Part shown: positions 1 through 10,893 of the stretch, one piece after another
Layout: every line of letters starts with the position of its first letter
Position numbering within the stretch: the first letter of the stretch is position 1
Source of the DNA: Epichloe hybrida
Taxonomy: Eukaryota; Ascomycota; Sordariomycetes; Hypocreales; Clavicipitaceae
Reading direction: 5' to 3'
DNA: 64,000 bases
Assembly (NCBI GenBank): GCA_019022495.1
Contig: JAFEKR010000003.1
Span: 62,001-126,000, forward strand
Program-made: the position numbers and the translations under genes
Notes under the pieces: generated by a model
Seen by the model: the letters and a program-made list of their open reading frames with translations, nothing else
Databases searched by the model: none
What the model was told of the DNA's origin: nothing

Positions 1-2881
1 CTCCTCCGAAAACTGTCCCGTCCACACCGAGAAGCGGCCTCCGGACACCATCTTCTGTTTTGGCTCCTCCGACTCCGGCACCAAACACGGCATTGCCCCA
101 GCTCAAAGGATTCCAGAGTGTAAACGCAGCTGGCAAGACACTTAGGAAGACCGTCAGCATCAGCTCATTCCCACATCCCCCGCGAGGCGACAGCCGATCT
201 AGCAGCCTGCCTCCCAGTCCGCTGGCAAGCGAGAAGGCTCGATCACGGAAATCGAAAAGTCCCAAGGAACTTTCACACCTGAATTATTCACCTTCCACCC
301 CGAGTTTATTGAACGGGAGCGGGGAGGGCAAATCGATTAGCAGTGCTCGCTTGTCCGACGGACTGATAAGCATCTCGTCTCCACCGCAAAGCCGGAGCTC
401 ATCTGCCCAGGATTCTTACTCTACGTCTGCGACCACCTATGATGATCCTGCCGAAGGATCAGGTTCGAAACGCGACAGTGCCATTGCTGTGTCCAGTTCA
501 ATGTCCGACAAACGATTCTCCAAATCCGATGGAAAGGGCAACGTGGTTGTAAGCGTTCGGGTGCGTCCAGATAACAATGCGAGCCAATCAAATCCCGAAG
601 GAGAATGGATGGTCGATGGACGAAAATCATTGATTGCATGCAAGGGCAAGGAGGGCGGCGACTACATCTATGGTATGTCTCGTGTGGGATATCACAAACT
701 GCAGTTGACCCTTTTATTTTCATCGTACTAACTTGAAGGATAGACAATGTCTTTACAACCCACGACAACAATTCGCGTGTGTACGATCATTGCGCAAAGC
801 GCCTCGTTCGACGGGTCATGGAGGGATACCATGGAACGGTCTTCGCCTACGGTATGACCGGCACGGGCAAGACTTTTTCCATGCAGGGAACAGCCTCTTC
901 GCCTGGTGTGATTCCACTGGCCATTACCGATATTTTCTCCTACATCCGTGAAACGCCTTCTCGAGAATTTCTGCTGCGCGTCAGTTACCTGGAAATCTAC
1001 AATGAGAGAATTCATGACTTATTGAACATGCCCACGGGCAGTGGTCTCGGCGGTGCCGCTCAACAAGACGAAATCAAACTGCGGGAGGACAGCAAGCGTG
1101 GCGTTTATGCCACTCCTCTCAAGGAGGAGATTGTTCAGAGTCCCACGCAACTGCTGAGAGTAATCGCGCGAGGTGACCAAGCCAGACGGACCGCCAGTAC
1201 ACAGTTCAACGCGCGCAGTTCTCGAAGTCATGCCGTTGTCCAGATTGTCGTTGAAAGCCGGGAGCGCATGCCCTCCGGCGGTGCTCTCGTAGGGATAGAG
1301 GCGAAGCGATCGGCTATTCTGCCCGGTGGCGTTCGAGTCTCTACATTAAGTCTCATCGATTTGGCTGGCTCAGAAAAAGCGGCCGAGTCCAAGGAGCGAA
1401 GGCAGGAGGGCGCTCACATCAACAAGAGTCTGCTCACACTTGGTACCGTCATTGCGAGGCTTTCGGAGCGGAAGGACAAGGAAAGCAAAGGCACCGACAA
1501 GGAGGGCAAGCATCTTCCCTACCGCGACAGCAAACTGACTCGTCTTCTCCAAGGAGCCTTGTCCGGCGACTCCCTGGTGAGTATCCTTTGCACTATCCAA
1601 ATCGGAGCCGCTGGAAGCGCTGCCGCGGCCAACAGTCACACCACCGAGACACTCAACACACTGAAATTCGCCTCCCGAGCCAAGAATAGCATAGTAAGCC
1701 ACGCCAAGAGGGCAGAGGAGGCTCTCGGCGCTGGAGGCGACGGTGGCGCCAGAGTACTCTTGGAGCGATATCGAATGGAAATCCAGGATTTGAGGAAGCA
1801 ACTAGAGTATCAGAAGAATGGAGCCGGAAAAAGAAGCAGCAACAGCAGCAGCAGCAGCACGGAACCAGACAAGGAAAAAGACGAAGAAGTGGAGAGGGTC
1901 AGAGAAATTGATGCTGTGGAAAGACATGAGGAGCAAATGCTGGAGATGCAACTCGCCAGAACAGCTCTCAAAGAGCGAATCGACCACCTCAATCGACTCA
2001 TTCTCAGCTCCAAATCGATCGGGGTCAATTCCAACGGCTCGTTAAGTTCATTGGGCCAATATGCCAGGTTCTCGCAGCTCTCCCTCACAGGATCCGTCAG
2101 GTCGTCGGTCGCCACATCAATAGGATCGAGGCCGCTCCTCGAGCGCACGGCTTCCATGACATCTGCCTCTTCGACGATTGGCCGCCGGTCAAGTGGGGGA
2201 GGCCAAAGATTGTCCGGCGAGGGTCAAGGCGAGGCTGTTGAAATGGACGAGGATAGTGTGGGGGAATTCGGGGATGGAACGGCCTCCCTTGCGGCTCAGA
2301 ACCGTGCGCTTCAGGCTGACTTGGTTGACAAGAACCGATACATTGCCACGTTGGAGAAGAGACTCTTGCAGGCGAGACGGGCCAGTTCTTCACGAGCTTC
2401 AGTCGGCTTTTCGGCCCCGAGTAAGAGCATCATGGTTGGAGAGGACCACAGTGTAGCAGCCGCATTAAAGGAGAAGGATGTTGAGATTGCCGACCTCCGT
2501 GCTAGGCTGGATGACAAAGATCGTATGCTTACCGCCTTGAGGAGCGCAGCGCGATCGCGCGATACAGCAGACGCCTCTCTCGAGCCACGGTCACCACCGC
2601 CGCCGGTAGATCAACCCACGGAGACACCAACGACGCCCACACCAACTCAGGCGCAGAGACGAAGGACCAAGAGCATCGACGAGATGAATAGAATGCTCGA
2701 GGAGATGATTCAGGACCGTGTCGAAACGGGTCACATTATTCGTGGTTCGAGGGGCAGCGTGCGTCTGGCGGGAGGACAGAAGCTGGAATCCCTGGCTCAA
2801 CCACCGCACAACTTGGAGCCTCTGCGTCAAAGCCCCATACCGATGGACTCGCCGGAGCTGCCAGCAGCAGAGACTGCGTAG
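1..2881 (+). CDS. kipA: Kinesin motor protein, KipA/Kip2-like (kinesin-7), 5' partial
   Basis: Plus-end-directed microtubule motor; KipA-type kinesins carry polarity and plus-end factors along cytoplasmic microtubules in hyphae. The reading frame is open from base 3 with no start codon, so the true start lies left of the window. Exons are <1..672 and 744..2881; the 71-nt intron has a GT donor, a TACTAAC branch site and a TAG acceptor, and splicing restores the motor as YIYDNVFTTHDNNSRVYDHC. Of the 935 visible residues, the first ~180 are Ser/Pro-rich and disordered, then comes the motor: VRVRP, P-loop GMTGTGKT (near 855), switch I NARSSRSH (near 1209), switch II DLAGSE (near 1360). The tail has coiled-coil stretches and a Pro-rich end. 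The long Ser-rich extension ahead of the motor is what suggests KipA rather than other kinesins. The kinesin call is firm; the subfamily is inferred from resemblance. Confidence 0.85.
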
Positions 2882-3838
2882 TGTGCCAGTTGTTTCGCGC
2901 TGATGAGATGGATCACTACAATGAGAAAGAAAAGAAAAAAACTCCAATCTTCCCCATGTGAATTGTTGCGATATTGGGGGAAGGGGGCGGGAGGGGAGGG
3001 AGGACCTTGGCTTATTGAGGCACTGGGAGTTTCGGGTAATGACGGTTCTACGGAGATGCTTTCTGTTGTCACTATTTTTCGTCCTTGTTTCCTCGTATTT
3101 TGTCGCTTTGAATTTTATACCCTACGACGTGTCATGTTTTTCTTATCATTGTTCTTATTACATGTTCCTAACAAGGGCATCCATCAACCGGGTAGCACGG
3201 ATGACAAAGTAGGGGACGTCGAGATGACGCTAGGCAGACATGCGAAGACAAGGCGGTTCTTATTTTTCATGCTGGGACCATCCCGGCCTGAAGCATTGCA
3301 TTTTCTTTCCCCCCTTTCTTCCTTTGGTCTGGAATTGGCCTTTCATGTAGGTAGGCTAGATGCTGGAGGAGGGGAAAGGTTTTTGATTTCTACCCCTGTC
3401 TTGTTGCAAAACGGGGGGCAACACTCCTGGGGCCATTGTTGAGCGTCTGCGGCTCTGAAATGCATTATATCGATCTAGTCACCTATTCAGATGGCCGTGC
3501 GACTCATGGGAGGTACGAGATTGCGTCATGCTTGTCATTCGTCATGATGCTTGTTGTGGGAGTGTCGTCGCATGGAAGTTCCATTGCCGTTGCCTTTGAT
3601 CACTTGGTAGAATAATCGTGGCCGTGATTCATTGACCTGCTGACCTAGGCAACTCGTGAAGCTTGTGTGTGTGTGCGTGTGCGAAATGATGTCGAGAACA
3701 AAGTCGCCAGGGCCTTTCCCTGGGGTTCGCGCTTCTCACCTCTTTCCGACATACGGAATACGGAATGCGGAATGCGGAATGCGGCCATCGGCCATTGGGC
3801 GACTTGAGATGCCTCTGCAGCATCTTCACCTCCGAGAC
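2882..3838. other. Convergent intergenic region
   Basis: Gene-free stretch between the 3' ends of the kinesin (plus) and the GST-like gene (minus). It holds presumed 3' UTRs and a short GGAATGC-type tandem repeat at about 3751-3782. The 179-codon ORF here has no recognisable protein features and is not called. Confidence 0.6.
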
Positions 3839-4834
3839 CTACTTCACCTCGGCATACTTGTCCAGCGCATCATGCAGCTGCCCGAAGATGGCCCCGTGGC
3901 AGGCTCTCGCCTCCTGCCACTCACTCGCCGGCAACGTCGCGCGCATCATGCGCAACCAGCCACCGACAATCAGGTCCGCATACGTGGCCCTCTGTCCCAG
4001 CAGGAACGGACCGCTCGCATCTCTCCGAAACAGGGCAGCCAGGTCCCCGAGCATGTTCCGGAGGGACTGCATCATCTTCTCGCGCGTCTCGCCAACCATT
4101 TCGAAGTCCTCCCACGACGAGACACCCGCGCGCCGCACAAACTCGGCCTTGGTCACGTCCGCGGTGGCAGGATCCAAGGGAAGCCCGTGGACCATGAGGC
4201 CCACGTGCGCGGTAAAGGCTGCGTCAACGTTGCTGTTGAAGCGGGCGTAGTCTGCGAGCTCTGGTGACGCGCGGATCTCGGACAGCGGGATGAGCAGCTG
4301 CGTGTCCCTGCCGACTGCTGCGTAGTCGAGTTTCTGGGGGGGGAAGAGGTCGCCGGCGCCGGAGGCGGGATACGTGCGCTGCAGGTAGGCGGCGATGTCG
4401 AAGGAGTCGCCGATGAGGGAGTCGGTCGCGGGGTCGTGCATGATGGGCAGGGTGTTGAAGTCGGAGCCGTCGGCGAATTTACGACACGCTGGCACCTTGA
4501 GGCTGGCGCGGACGCTGCTGATGTCTGGCATCTTGACCCAGGTGGTTGTGTAGGGGACGGCCTTGAAGTTGAGGGCCAGTCTGGATTTCCAAGGGTTGAC
4601 GGCGCAGCATGTTTCTGCGACGGGGGGCCGCTGGGCTATGTCGTAGAAGACGATTGGGGCGGAGGTGGAGGTGGAGGTGGAGGAGGTGGCCACGGTGATG
4701 ACGATGGGGTGATGGGTAGAATTGGGAAAAGGCTGTTTATTCGTAGATGTTTGAATGGATTGATGAGAGATGATGGCCTTTTTGCTTCCATGTCCCCGCA
4801 TGGGGCAACCGCAGGGGAGGGGAAGACATGACAT
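3839..4834 (-). CDS. Glutathione S-transferase-like protein
   Basis: Predicted glutathione-transferase-fold enzyme of the fungal, beta-etherase-like type; substrate unknown. The protein has a thioredoxin-like N-terminal half, beginning PIVFYDIAQRPP and CCAVNPWKSR, with the glutathione-site-like stretch SLIGDSFDIAAYL. An all-helical C-terminal half follows, with GPFLLGQRATYADLIVGGWL typical of the GST C-terminal domain. The first in-frame ATG is at 4834 (331 residues), with another at 4801. About 55-65 residues of Ser/Thr-rich sequence precede the conserved start of the fold, so the real N terminus may be shorter or come from an unseen exon. The open frame extends to 4897 only through a GTG and is not used. 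The gene is transcribed towards the kinesin and shares a 1.7-kb divergent intergenic region with the glycosyltransferase-like gene. Confidence 0.75.
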   Translation of the reverse strand: MSCLPLPCGCPMRGHGSKKAIISHQSIQTSTNKQPFPNSTHHPIVITVATSSTSTSTSAPIVFYDIAQRPPVAETCCAVNPWKSRLALNFKAVPYTTTWVKMPDISSVRASLKVPACRKFADGSDFNTLPIMHDPATDSLIGDSFDIAAYLQRTYPASGAGDLFPPQKLDYAAVGRDTQLLIPLSEIRASPELADYARFNSNVDAAFTAHVGLMVHGLPLDPATADVTKAEFVRRAGVSSWEDFEMVGETREKMMQSLRNMLGDLAALFRRDASGPFLLGQRATYADLIVGGWLRMMRATLPASEWQEARACHGAIFGQLHDALDKYAEVK

Positions 4835-6546
4835 TACATAAGCATGAGGGACGGAGTCGCGCGGGCGCACGTGATGCGTATCATCTCTTGTTGCCACTCA
4901 GTGCATCCAAATGAAGTTGAGCTGGGAGGATAAGATGTATGTATTAATAAAGATAGTGGGATAGGCACATTTCGCTGCTGTTCCAAATCTGCTCTCCAGA
5001 AAGGCGAACCAAACACTGCGTGTAAACCTTGTTCGCAGCTTCTGTGCTCGATGGACTGGAGAAGTGTCGCAGAACGTTAAAATGAAAGGATATCGGCGCG
5101 AGCCCCAACAGGTTATTCACACGTGCGCGCCTCGGAATAGGCAGGGCCGATAGTAACGAGCTCCCAAAGTTCAATAAATGAGGTCAGAAGAAGGACCCTC
5201 CGGACCCTAAAAAAAAAAAGTAAAAAAGTGCGCATTTGAAACGCTCCAAGCGGGGCGATGAGGAAAGAGCAAGGCAGCACAAGGGGCGGACACATTACAT
5301 CATTATGCGATTGGCATACATAATGCAACAAGCATGAGCTTTGACCAGCGGGTATTACCTGACGCGCAGCGCAGGGACTGGAACGCTTGTTTCACATTAC
5401 AAGTTAGCGCTTTCCCAAGTGGCAGCGATCTGTCGGGACCCACCTTGTTGGCAGCAGCAGGTGGTTGGTTGTGTGAGACGAAATTTAGATCTTGGGGGGT
5501 TGCAAGAGGCATCGTTACGCATGCATGCATGTGACCGAGTGACCGAGTGACCGAGTTTTGCCTCATTTGCGAGAAGGAACATGCAAGACCGGACTCGATG
5601 TTGTTTATTATCATTGGCTTGTTTTTCCGGGGTCCTGTGCCCAACCGAAACGAGCATTAGTGGGACCAAAGTTCGGTATATTTCCACTAGGGGTAGAGCG
5701 ACCGGGTGTGAAACATTGCATGCTGCGTTTGGGCATTTGGGTGAGCATGGGGGGACAGCATGAAGCCAATGGTGATCTTTAACGAAAAGTCACGGCTACA
5801 ACGGCCGTGTGTGTGCGAGACAAAGCCAAGACAACGAGAAAGCAGATCGACACTCATCCTTGGACAACAGCTGGCAGCAGCTGGCAGCAGCTGGCAACAG
5901 CTAGCAACAGCGAGCAACAGCCCTGAACCCTTGGCCTGACAGTGGCCTGTGCCCTCGACTCCTGCCAATCTAATAGCTCATCACCCAGATTTGCTTATTT
6001 CTTCTTCCTCTTCTCCTATTTTCTCCTTCCATTCTTCAATCAGAAGAATAAAAGGGATCAATAGCCTTGCCGGCCACTTGTATTCGCACCAGTAACTCAA
6101 TTAGGCCGTGTCAGCGTGAGCCCGACGCCTCCTGAGTGAAGTCAGCGCTTAAGTGCCTGCAGGCCTGATCATCATCGACCTGGTCGACTTTGCCATCTTA
6201 TCAGCCGAAAGTCGTTCATGAGGCGTCTCCCGCTGGCACGCAAGGGTTTGAACGAAGCAGCTCGCTGCTTGCTCGCTGGGCGGAGCGCTATTCTCTTCTC
6301 TCCTTTGTCGACCCCTTCTCCGTTAGGACTTTCGACTTACACGCATTCTCCCATTGATATCGCAGGCGCCGCTTTACACGACCACGACGGTCCTACTCCT
6401 CTCTTATGACTTTCTATCATTGAAGCTTCTCTTATCATGTTCATTCGTTACACATCCACTTGGCGCCATTGTGTTTACTCTTCTGCATCTCATGCGTTAT
6501 TCCGAGGCTTGAGCGCCCAGGCTCTGCCGACTACATCAACGACGTC
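4835..6546. other. Divergent promoter region with short tandem repeats
   Basis: 1.7 kb between the divergent GST-like and glycosyltransferase-like genes. Visible structure: three tandem GACCGAGT units at about 5532-5556, and a run of CTGGCAGCAG/CTGGCAACAG units at about 5869-5922. Small ORFs here show no protein-like composition. No RNA gene was recognised. Confidence 0.5.
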
Positions 6547-8382
6547 ATGGCCACTCGACTCGATCTCTCACAGTCCACCCATGGCAGGGCCATGATTGCA
6601 CCGTCACGTATCAACCTTCGAAGAACAGCATCATATAACGATCGAAGTGCCGCAGCACTATCTTCAACGTCTTCTCGCCTGAATTTCAACCACCTTCTCT
6701 TCTCACCGCCTCCCTCACCAAGCCTTCCTGCTCTTGTACCTCGACGCAAGAGGTCGGTTTCAGAAGCACTGTTCGTACACCGACCGAGTCGAGTCATCCG
6801 GATTGTCTTCTATTTTTCCGCTTTACTTGCAGCATTTTACTTGTTTGCGTTCACACTGCGACATCGTAATGTCATACAGATTTCTTTGCCCTCCTCCCGC
6901 GATCCCCAGTACGAAATGGTCGGACAGGAAAGCTTCCCGGATTTCCCGACGCCAGTTGTCGTTTCTGACGCCAAGAAACAATCTAAATGGACAGTTTCTA
7001 TTCCAAGAAATTATGAGTTTCCTCTGTCCACCGAAGAATACTCGGGGATGAGTGGTCTATGCCGAGAGGTATCCGCCCGGGTGAGAGACCTACATCATAG
7101 GGCGCCATTAACCGACGAGACCATGTTTTCGACCAACCAACCCGACGACTATTTTGTTGATGTTCACGAGGCAGAGCAGGCGGGTCTTCTCTCCGTTGTT
7201 GAAAAAGGAGAACCGCCGAAGCATTCGGGCCATTTTGCTGGCTTGAGTTACGAGTCTCTGTCAGGCAAACCTTTCTGTAGCAGGTCACTGACGTATGTCC
7301 TGGAAAGTCCCAATGCTGGCCTTGGCGAGGCAATCATGGCAATCTGGACGCTGTACTCTCTAGCCAAGCAGCAAGGACGAGCCTTCTTCATCGACGACTC
7401 TCGGTGGGCATACGGCTCCTATACAGATCTGTTTTCACCCCCGCCCTTTCCCTCATGTCAACCGCCGCCGCGACATCAGATGCTACCGTGCCCGGCACAA
7501 ACTCGGCACTTGGTAATATCTAGTGTGACACTCGAGGATGTGTTACCCGCTTTGCTCGCTAATCATCAGCGACTTGACCAAACCGACTTGGGCACCAAGG
7601 TTCTCTTTGATCTTGCTCATGCTGGGTACAAGTCACTGTTTCAGTTGACCGAGGAAGACCAAGTCTATGTCAATAAGCGAATTCGTGACACTAGAGCAAA
7701 AGCTCAATACACCAAGCTGCCGGTTGATGTGCCCATCATCGGTTTCCACATTCGCCATGGAGACCGCCACCCGTATGAGTACCAGTATAGTGAGACATAT
7801 ATTCCGAGCGAGGTATTTGCAGGCTATGGCCATAGTCAAGTAGAAGCTCACTACAACAGGACTAGCGTCAATCCGGAGAATTATCAGCTCATCAGAATGA
7901 TCGCCTCTGACGATCCCATGGTGCACGAAGAGCCAGAGTTCTCTGATGCTTTATTTGCGCAAGAACGCATTCGTCTAGCGACTAAGGAGGTGATTGAGGC
8001 TGCCATCACGGATCCCCACTACCTTCACCACTCTGTTGACGAAGCATTCGGCTGGGAGGGCGGTTTCTTCTCAGCCATGTTCTGGAATCTTGGCGGCAAG
8101 CCCAAGAACAATGCCGCAGAGGAAAGGCGCAGAGAAAGGCCGTCTGAAGACACGATGAGACTGCGAAATCTCGTAGGCCGCGCTTACATGATGGATTTGG
8201 CGGTCCTGGCCGGCGCGAGTGACAAGGTGATTTGCGCAGTGAGCGCCATGGGCTGTCGGCTTCTTGCCGTCATGATGGGCTGGGAACGAGCTATGGAGCA
8301 TCAAGATTGGATCAATGTTGATGGGGGCTACGGCTGGGCTGGACTTGACCAACACGTCAGGAGCGTGCAGCCAAAGATATGA
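6547..8382 (+). CDS. Type II membrane glycosyltransferase-like protein (fucosyltransferase-like motif)
   Basis: Predicted Golgi/ER type II membrane protein of 611 residues with one exon. The start is the first in-frame ATG after a TTG-opened frame (MATRLDLSQ). A cytosolic basic/Ser-rich tail is followed by one hydrophobic anchor at residues ~83-104 (VIRIVFYFSALLAAFYLFAF) and then a lumenal domain. At residues 399-410 there is GFHIRHGDRHPY, which resembles the H-x-R-R-x-D GDP-fucose-binding motif of alpha-1,6- and protein O-fucosyltransferases. The region near residues 550-580 (VICAVSAMGCRLLAVMMGW) could be the acceptor-end sugar-nucleotide fold. Family membership rests on this motif and on topology; the donor and acceptor are unknown. 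It could also be a fungal family with no assigned reaction. Confidence 0.6.
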   Translation: MATRLDLSQSTHGRAMIAPSRINLRRTASYNDRSAAALSSTSSRLNFNHLLFSPPPSPSLPALVPRRKRSVSEALFVHRPSRVIRIVFYFSALLAAFYLFAFTLRHRNVIQISLPSSRDPQYEMVGQESFPDFPTPVVVSDAKKQSKWTVSIPRNYEFPLSTEEYSGMSGLCREVSARVRDLHHRAPLTDETMFSTNQPDDYFVDVHEAEQAGLLSVVEKGEPPKHSGHFAGLSYESLSGKPFCSRSLTYVLESPNAGLGEAIMAIWTLYSLAKQQGRAFFIDDSRWAYGSYTDLFSPPPFPSCQPPPRHQMLPCPAQTRHLVISSVTLEDVLPALLANHQRLDQTDLGTKVLFDLAHAGYKSLFQLTEEDQVYVNKRIRDTRAKAQYTKLPVDVPIIGFHIRHGDRHPYEYQYSETYIPSEVFAGYGHSQVEAHYNRTSVNPENYQLIRMIASDDPMVHEEPEFSDALFAQERIRLATKEVIEAAITDPHYLHHSVDEAFGWEGGFFSAMFWNLGGKPKNNAAEERRRERPSEDTMRLRNLVGRAYMMDLAVLAGASDKVICAVSAMGCRLLAVMMGWERAMEHQDWINVDGGYGWAGLDQHVRSVQPKI

Positions 8383-8941
8383 GCAGGTTGGGGGTTGTTG
8401 GAAGGAGTGCTTTGCATTTTGCAAGGGTGATCGATCAATGATGTGCGAAACTAACCCCGGCTTCAACCGACTATGTAGTTTCCGATTTCCGATTGTGATC
8501 ACATTGCCCATATTTTAATTACATACGGAGGGTATAAATAGATACACCCTCCCCCCCCCATGACAAGGATGAAAACCGTGCCCATTTACTCCGTACAAGA
8601 CGACATATGCAAAGGCAGGGTCAAGCTTTGAACAATGCATTACCACTTAAAATTACGTCACTTGTCAAATTTTGTTTGTTAATAAGTCGAGATCCGAAAC
8701 CCGAAACCTAACTCAATAATATCAAAACCTTGACCTAGACATGTCACATATGTTTCTTCTTTACTTCCTTCCTTCCTTGGACTAGCACATCATTTTTTTG
8801 GGTCGCTTCGTTTTGAGGCTCCACTCTGGCGCATGCTCCACGCGCGTTATCGCTTTATCGCCTATCCAACTCCGACTCACTTTCTTCATCCCATCATCTT
8901 CAACATCCGCGCCTGCAACCACTGGCAACCAACCCGCAGTC
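8383..8941. other. Intergenic region upstream of TAF7
   Basis: 3' flank of the glycosyltransferase-like gene and 5' flank of TAF7. It contains a C run near 8551-8559 and a poly-T tract at about 8793-8799. No gene seen. Confidence 0.5.
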
Positions 8942-9304
8942 ATGTCGGCGACTGGTTCCCGCGGCCCGCCAACGGAAACACCCAAGCCGAAACTTAAGAT
9001 CAACGTGAGCCGATCATTGTCCTTTGTCGGTGATGCCGCATCATCGGCGACGCCAGCCGTCCCAGCGTCTGCAACACCGAGCGAAGGCGCTCGAAAAGTC
9101 AAGTTGAAATTGACATCCTCACAACCTCCAGCCCCAGCTGTCGAGAAGGCCCCCGCCAAGACCAAAGCCGGTCGCCAAACAAAGCCGAGCCAGAAGCTCG
9201 TCGAGAGTAGAAAACGACCGCACGACGACGATGAGGACCTAGCCCTTTCACAAATAGTCAGAGGCAGCCATGGTGCTTCCAGCTCAGCGTCTGCCGCCGC
9301 CGCC

Positions 9305-9336
<32 letters not shown>

Positions 9337-10317
9337 CAAGATCAAGATTCGTGCGGGCCTCAAGTCGGCTGGCATGCAGGTAGTGCTCAAGCCGCGAGGA
9401 CGCCCGCCGCATCACCCACCAGGCGACGGGTACGATTCAGAAGCAAGTGACCGGGAGATTGATCCCGCCATCGAGGAGCAGTTTGTGTTGCGCATGCTGC
9501 CCGGTGAGCACTGCGACTACGTCCGCTGGTGTATGGATAATGGCAAAATGGGCATCCCACGAGCGCAGGGCGGCGCAGACATCACCATGAAGTTCTTTGA
9601 CGAGGAGACTCGCCGGGCCGTCGTGACCGTCAGGGGCCAGCCGTTTGCGGCAGTCATGGTCGACCTGCCGACCATTACGGAATCCATGAAGACATGGGAT
9701 CGCAAGTCCTTCATGAAGTCGGCCGACATATGCCAGATGCTCCTTGTTTTCCAACAGGTCAAGACCGAAGACGAAGCGAAGCGCGCACCGCTGCCGCCAA
9801 TGATCGACAGCCACTTCCGCTGGCCACATGGGGTGACGCCCCCCATGCACGACTGCGTAAACCGACGGTTCGCCAAGACAATCAGTCGTAAGGAGATTGA
9901 AGACAAAGAAGCCGAGGTGGAGCGACTGCTGATGGAAGACGCCAAGGCTAGTTCTACTCGATGGGAATGGGTCGATGACCGGGCGGTCGACGAAGAAGAC
10001 GAGATGGGTGCCGACGAGGACGCAGAGGGAGAAATGGACGATTCCATGAGCTACTTTGACACTAGCATGAATGCTCCTGCCGCCGGCACGGCCACGGTTC
10101 AGCAAGCTAGAGCCGCGAGCGACGGCGGCATGTTCGGCGATGATGACGATCTGGAAGCTGATCTGGAAGCCGCCTTTGCAGATGACCTCATGGCCGAGAC
10201 ACCAGCCACGGGCATGGGAATGACGACCTCCCTGACAACGCAGGTGGATACCCCTGCGCCCGTACTGCAAGAGAGCATTGAGAACGACGAGTCGGACGAG
10301 GATGAAGAGGAGGACGA

Positions 10318-10348
<31 letters not shown>

Positions 10349-10555
10349 CTAGATGAGGATGAGCGTGCCCAGCGCGACGAAGAACAGGGCATCAAGGATA
10401 TCATCCACGACATGGAAAAGCAGCTGGCCAGGCGGGTCGCTGATTTGGAAAAGACGCAGAACAAGATTCTCAAATCCCGACTCGAGAATCAAATCAAGCA
10501 GTTGAAGTCGGAGATTGAATTGAAGAAGGGGTCCATCGGTATCGAGGTGGATTAA
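8942..10555 (+). CDS. TAF7: Transcription initiation factor TFIID subunit 7
   Basis: General transcription factor subunit (TAFII55 family) acting in TFIID, where TAF7 binds TAF1. The start is the ATG at 8942 (MSATGSRGPPTE); the open frame upstream begins at a non-ATG codon. The protein has 537 residues and one exon. The conserved TAFII55 N-terminal domain starts near residue 178 (EEQFVLRMLPGE), and continues through ADITMKFFDEETRRAVVTVR, PAVMVDLPTITESMKTWD-like and FMKSADICQMLLVF. Low-complexity tracts flank it: poly-Ala at nt 9291-9334 encoded by GCC/GCA triplets, and poly-Asp at nt 10308-10350 encoded by GAC repeats. A C-terminal coiled coil (about residues 481-533) ends the protein, as in other TAF7 proteins. 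The family call is firm. Confidence 0.9.
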
Positions 10556-10893
10556 TGGGCTTACGAAAGTTTGGCGGTTGGCAAAGAACTTGTTCGGTTC
10601 TATGCATCCCCCAAGAAAAGAAAGACGAGGTTTGGCAGTTTTACTTCATCTTCATGAAATAAACACAGTATCCGCAGTATTGGTGTCTTGTAATAAAGGC
10701 GTTGGTCAAGGCAGGTTCACAAATGCCGGCGTAAACAGTTGGGCACGGAACCAGGCGTTTAGGAGGAGGACAGCACCCCCCCCCCTCTCCCCTTTTCTCT
10801 TTTTTTTTGATATCCATAGACAGTCTCAATTCACTCCGTCATCGTACTGAACTTGGACTGCAAATCGAAACCTTCAACAGTCTTCCCACTGCA
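10556..10893. other. Convergent intergenic region
   Basis: 3' flanks of TAF7 (plus) and the coiled-coil gene (minus). It holds a C run near 10777-10785 and a T run near 10800-10809. No gene seen. Confidence 0.5.

Noticed and set aside
2903..3442. 179-codon ORF downstream of the kinesin
   Set aside because: No domain, unusual Phe/Leu composition typical of T-rich 3' flanks.
4835..4897. Extension of the GST-like frame to 4897
   Set aside because: The extended frame starts at GTG; ATG codons at 4834 and 4801 are better starts.
8782..9390. Antisense ORF with a poly-Ala run opposite TAF7
   Set aside because: The Ala run is the GCC/GCA repeat read on the other strand; TAF7 is well supported.
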